This document shows positions 4,103-6,240 of a DNA stretch of 6,240 nucleotides, piece by piece. The position numbers were made by a program, and so were the translations under genes. Under the pieces are notes generated by a model, which worked only from the letters and a program-made list of their open reading frames with translations, was not told the origin of the DNA and ran no database searches. How positions within the stretch are numbered: the first letter of the stretch is position 1; the number at the start of each line of letters is the position of its first letter. The DNA is from Candidatus Magasanikbacteria bacterium RIFOXYD12_FULL_33_17 (GTDB lineage: Bacteria; Patescibacteriota; Patescibacteriia; Magasanikbacterales; UBA922), in the NCBI GenBank assembly GCA_001783255.1, contig MFRB01000055.1, forward strand, positions 1-6,240, given 5' to 3'.

Positions 4103-6031
4103 ATGCCAAATATACATTTGAGAGCAAAAGGTGCTGAAGAAAAAAAACCAGAAGACATCTGTGTTTTTGCACAGACAAATTATCGCAATCAATTGCGTAA
4201 ATTTGGTATTAAGACAGATGATCGACGTCGTCACATGTATGTGATTGGAAAGACTGGTATGGGTAAGACTACGATGATGGAAAATATGGTGTTAAATGAT
4301 ATTTACAAAGGACATGGTGTTGGTATTGTTGATCCTCATGGCGATTTTGCAGAAAAAATTATTGATTTTATTCCTAATAATCGTATCAATGACGTTGTAT
4401 ATTTTAATCCAGCAGACGTGGAATATCCAATAGGTTTCAATATTTTGGAAGTTAATTCAGAAGAACAAAAACATTTAGTGGCAGCTGGACTGATGGGAAT
4501 TTTCAAGAAAATTTGGCCGGATGTTTGGAGTTCTAGAATGGAATATATTTTGAACAACACTATTTTAGCTTTGTTAGATTATCCAGGTTCTACTTTGCTT
4601 GGTATCAACAGACTTTTGTCAGACAAAGATTATCGTCGTAAAGTTGTCAAACAATTGAAAGATCCTATTGTCAAAGCTTTTTGGCAAGTTGAATTTGCCA
4701 GCTACAATGACAGATATGCTCAAGAGGCTGTAGCACCTATCCAAAATAAAATTGGTCAGTTCTTGTCAGCTTCGGTTATTCGTAATATTGTGGCTCAAGT
4801 GAAGTCTACTATCAATGTACGTGAAATCATGGATAGTGGCAAAATACTTATCATGAATTTGTCCAAAGGTAGAATAGGTGAAGACAATAGTCGTCTACTC
4901 GGTAACATGCTTATAACTGAAATACAATTGGCAGCTATGGAGAGAGTTGATATGCCTGAAAATGAACGTAATGATTTTTTTCTTTATGTTGATGAATTCC
5001 AAAATTTTGCTACGCCTAGTTTTGCTAATATTTTGTCAGAAGCTCGCAAATATCGTCTTAGTTTAATCATGGCTCATCAATATGTAGCCCAACTTGATGA
5101 ACTTGTTTCTGATGCGGTTTTTGGTAATGTGGGTAGTATAGTTACTTTTCGTGTTGGTGCCGCTGATTCAGAAATCTTGGCTAAAGAATTTGCCCCAACA
5201 TTTATAGAACAAGATATTGTCAATCTTTCTAAGTTTCGAGTAATCTTAAAATTGATGATTGATGGTGTGGCTTCTGATCCATTTTCAGCCATGACTATAC
5301 CTCCTATTGGTTCTAGAACTGGTTCTGCTGAAAAAGTTATACGTGTTTCTCGTGAAAGATATGCTAAACATCGTGATATAATTGCTGATAAAATTTTACG
5401 TTGGAGTGGTATGGGTGGTGGTGATTCATCTGCACTTGATGATGACGATGATGAAGACGTTGATGATATTGACACTACTTTAGAAGATAAAACAGTTGAA
5501 AAAAATAATAAAAAAATAGAAGATAAAGTAACAGAAGTAGTTGAAAATTTTGAAGAAGAAAAAATAAATAATGTTTTGGATGTTAAAAAATCAGAAGAAT
5601 CAAAACCAAATGATGAAGAAATAATAAGTTTTGATAAAGCGCCAAATACAGAAAAAATAGCAAATGAAAATAATAAAGAAGAAAAAAAAGAACTAGTTAT
5701 TGAAAATATTGAAGATGATTTGTTACCTGGTTTGGATTATCGTATAGAAAGTAAAAAAATAGAAACAAAAGCAGCACAACCTCAAAAAAATGAAGAGCCT
5801 GTGGATTTGTTGCCTGGATTGATAAAAAATGATAATTTGTCTTTTTCTCAAAATAGTGTTAATAATAATGTATCTTTGGATACACCAAAAAAGAAAAAGC
5901 GTAAACGCAATAGAAAAAAGAAAAGTTCTAATGGTCTAGCACAAACAAATGTTGTAAATAATTCAGAATCTAAATCAGACAGTGTACAACCTAAAAAGAT
6001 TCAGGCTGATGATATTATAAAATTTGATTAG
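4103..6031 (+). CDS. VirD4/TraG/HerA-like type IV secretion-type ATPase with long disordered tail
   Basis: A 642-residue protein. Residues about 25-415 form a RecA-like motor of the VirD4/TraG/TrwB-HerA group: Walker A GKTGMGKT (49-56), the DPHGD motif (77-81) after GVGIV, Walker B with the family signature LYVDEFQNFA (294-303), and a sensor-like MAHQYVAQL (323-331). These enzymes form hexamers that move DNA or deliver substrates to a secretion channel. Typical VirD4 coupling proteins have two N-terminal transmembrane helices; none is present here, so the motor should be cytosolic or recruited by a partner. Residues about 440-642 are disordered: an acidic run (446-455), a Lys/Glu/Asn-rich stretch, duplicated motifs DLLPGL (539-544, 568-573) and [DE][DE]II[SK]FD (505-511 and the C-terminal 636-642), and a strongly basic cluster (596-607). 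It starts a unit with its own promoter, and a membrane protein gene follows 10 bases downstream. Substrate (DNA, pilus or protein) cannot be told from the sequence. Confidence 0.85.
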   Translation: MPNIHLRAKGAEEKKPEDICVFAQTNYRNQLRKFGIKTDDRRRHMYVIGKTGMGKTTMMENMVLNDIYKGHGVGIVDPHGDFAEKIIDFIPNNRINDVVYFNPADVEYPIGFNILEVNSEEQKHLVAAGLMGIFKKIWPDVWSSRMEYILNNTILALLDYPGSTLLGINRLLSDKDYRRKVVKQLKDPIVKAFWQVEFASYNDRYAQEAVAPIQNKIGQFLSASVIRNIVAQVKSTINVREIMDSGKILIMNLSKGRIGEDNSRLLGNMLITEIQLAAMERVDMPENERNDFFLYVDEFQNFATPSFANILSEARKYRLSLIMAHQYVAQLDELVSDAVFGNVGSIVTFRVGAADSEILAKEFAPTFIEQDIVNLSKFRVILKLMIDGVASDPFSAMTIPPIGSRTGSAEKVIRVSRERYAKHRDIIADKILRWSGMGGGDSSALDDDDDEDVDDIDTTLEDKTVEKNNKKIEDKVTEVVENFEEEKINNVLDVKKSEESKPNDEEIISFDKAPNTEKIANENNKEEKKELVIENIEDDLLPGLDYRIESKKIETKAAQPQKNEEPVDLLPGLIKNDNLSFSQNSVNNNVSLDTPKKKKRKRNRKKKSSNGLAQTNVVNNSESKSDSVQPKKIQADDIIKFD

Positions 6032-6041
6032 TATTATATTT

Positions 6042-6240
6042 ATGATTTTAAAATCAATAAAAAATAAAAATACTAGAAGTGCTATTATTTTGATTGTTTT
6101 ATTTGTATTATATTGGTTTTTGGTTTTTTTAGAAGATTATTTTTCAAACTCTTTTTTGAATCCAGTTTTTTCATCTATGTTTTGGCAAATATTGATGACC
6201 ACATTGGGTTTTCTTGCTATTTTAAGTCCTTTTTTTATTA
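6042..6240 (+). CDS. membrane protein, N-terminal part only (runs off the right edge)
   Basis: An open frame from an ATG at 6042 continues to the end of the window (66 codons, no stop). A short basic N-terminus (MILKSIKNKNTR) is followed by a hydrophobic helix at about residues 13-30, a polar aromatic loop (EDYFSNSFLNP, 31-41), and a second hydrophobic segment from about 47 to the edge. This is the pattern of a multi-span membrane protein. Codon use and the 10-base gap to the ATPase stop codon indicate an operon. It could be the membrane partner that the anchor-less ATPase needs, but the visible part matches no family I can name. Confidence 0.7.
   Translation, partial: MILKSIKNKNTRSAIILIVLFVLYWFLVFLEDYFSNSFLNPVFSSMFWQILMTTLGFLAILSPFFI

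Noticed and set aside
5077..5475. Minus-strand ORF of 132 codons with a serine run
   Set aside because: The serine run is the reverse complement of the GAT/GAC acidic tract in the ATPase; it is a shadow.
4103..6031. Evidence for a conjugative or integrative element
   Set aside because: Only a VirD4-like ATPase is present; there is no relaxase, VirB4, integrase or attachment repeat, and the left side is housekeeping wall genes.

Overview
The window looks like a chromosomal piece of an AT-rich bacterium (roughly one third G+C by eye), most probably of the Patescibacteria/CPR (Parcubacteria-like) radiation. Four things point that way: a soluble VirD4/TraG-like ATPase with a long disordered tail next to small membrane proteins; a MurG with the non-canonical P-loop form GGYTLGPVTP and an HQQD motif; almost no Shine-Dalgarno sequences; and short lipoproteins with near-identical signal peptides. 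The assignment is an inference from gene content, not from a marker gene. The standard genetic code fits: all complete genes end in TAA or TAG and none has an internal TGA.

Layout (all genes on the + strand). Bases 1-66 are a GC-rich, foldable stretch ending in a hairpin and T-run, probably the 3' end of an upstream transcript or structural RNA that I cannot identify. A near-consensus promoter (152-180) follows. Its predicted start, base 187, is the first paired base of a very long hairpin built of 9-nt repeats that runs into a T-tract and directly into the ATG of a small three-helix membrane protein (286-645). Three bases later comes ftsW (649-1752), the SEDS glycosyltransferase of division. 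A second hairpin of tandem 8-9-nt repeats fills the ftsW-murG gap (1753-1844), followed by murG (1845-2918). These genes form a peptidoglycan/division cluster: MurG makes lipid II and FtsW polymerises it.

A strong promoter (2921-2949) then serves a Tudor/SH3-like lipoprotein (true start 2991, not 2940). A second lipoprotein with a lipocalin-like fold (3573-3974) follows, and an intrinsic terminator (3992-4026) closes this unit. A separate promoter with an extended -10 and a perfect 15-base palindrome (4051-4080) drives a 642-residue VirD4/TraG/HerA-like ATPase (4103-6031). Ten bases downstream a membrane protein begins and runs off the right edge (6042-6240).

The most unusual material is non-coding. 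Two long repeat-built hairpins sit just before start codons and share a 14-nt loop with a similar core (TTTTGNNTANA). The MurG active-site substitutions and the duplicated short motifs in the ATPase tail are the main protein-level oddities. I saw no tRNA, CRISPR array, insertion sequence or attachment site.
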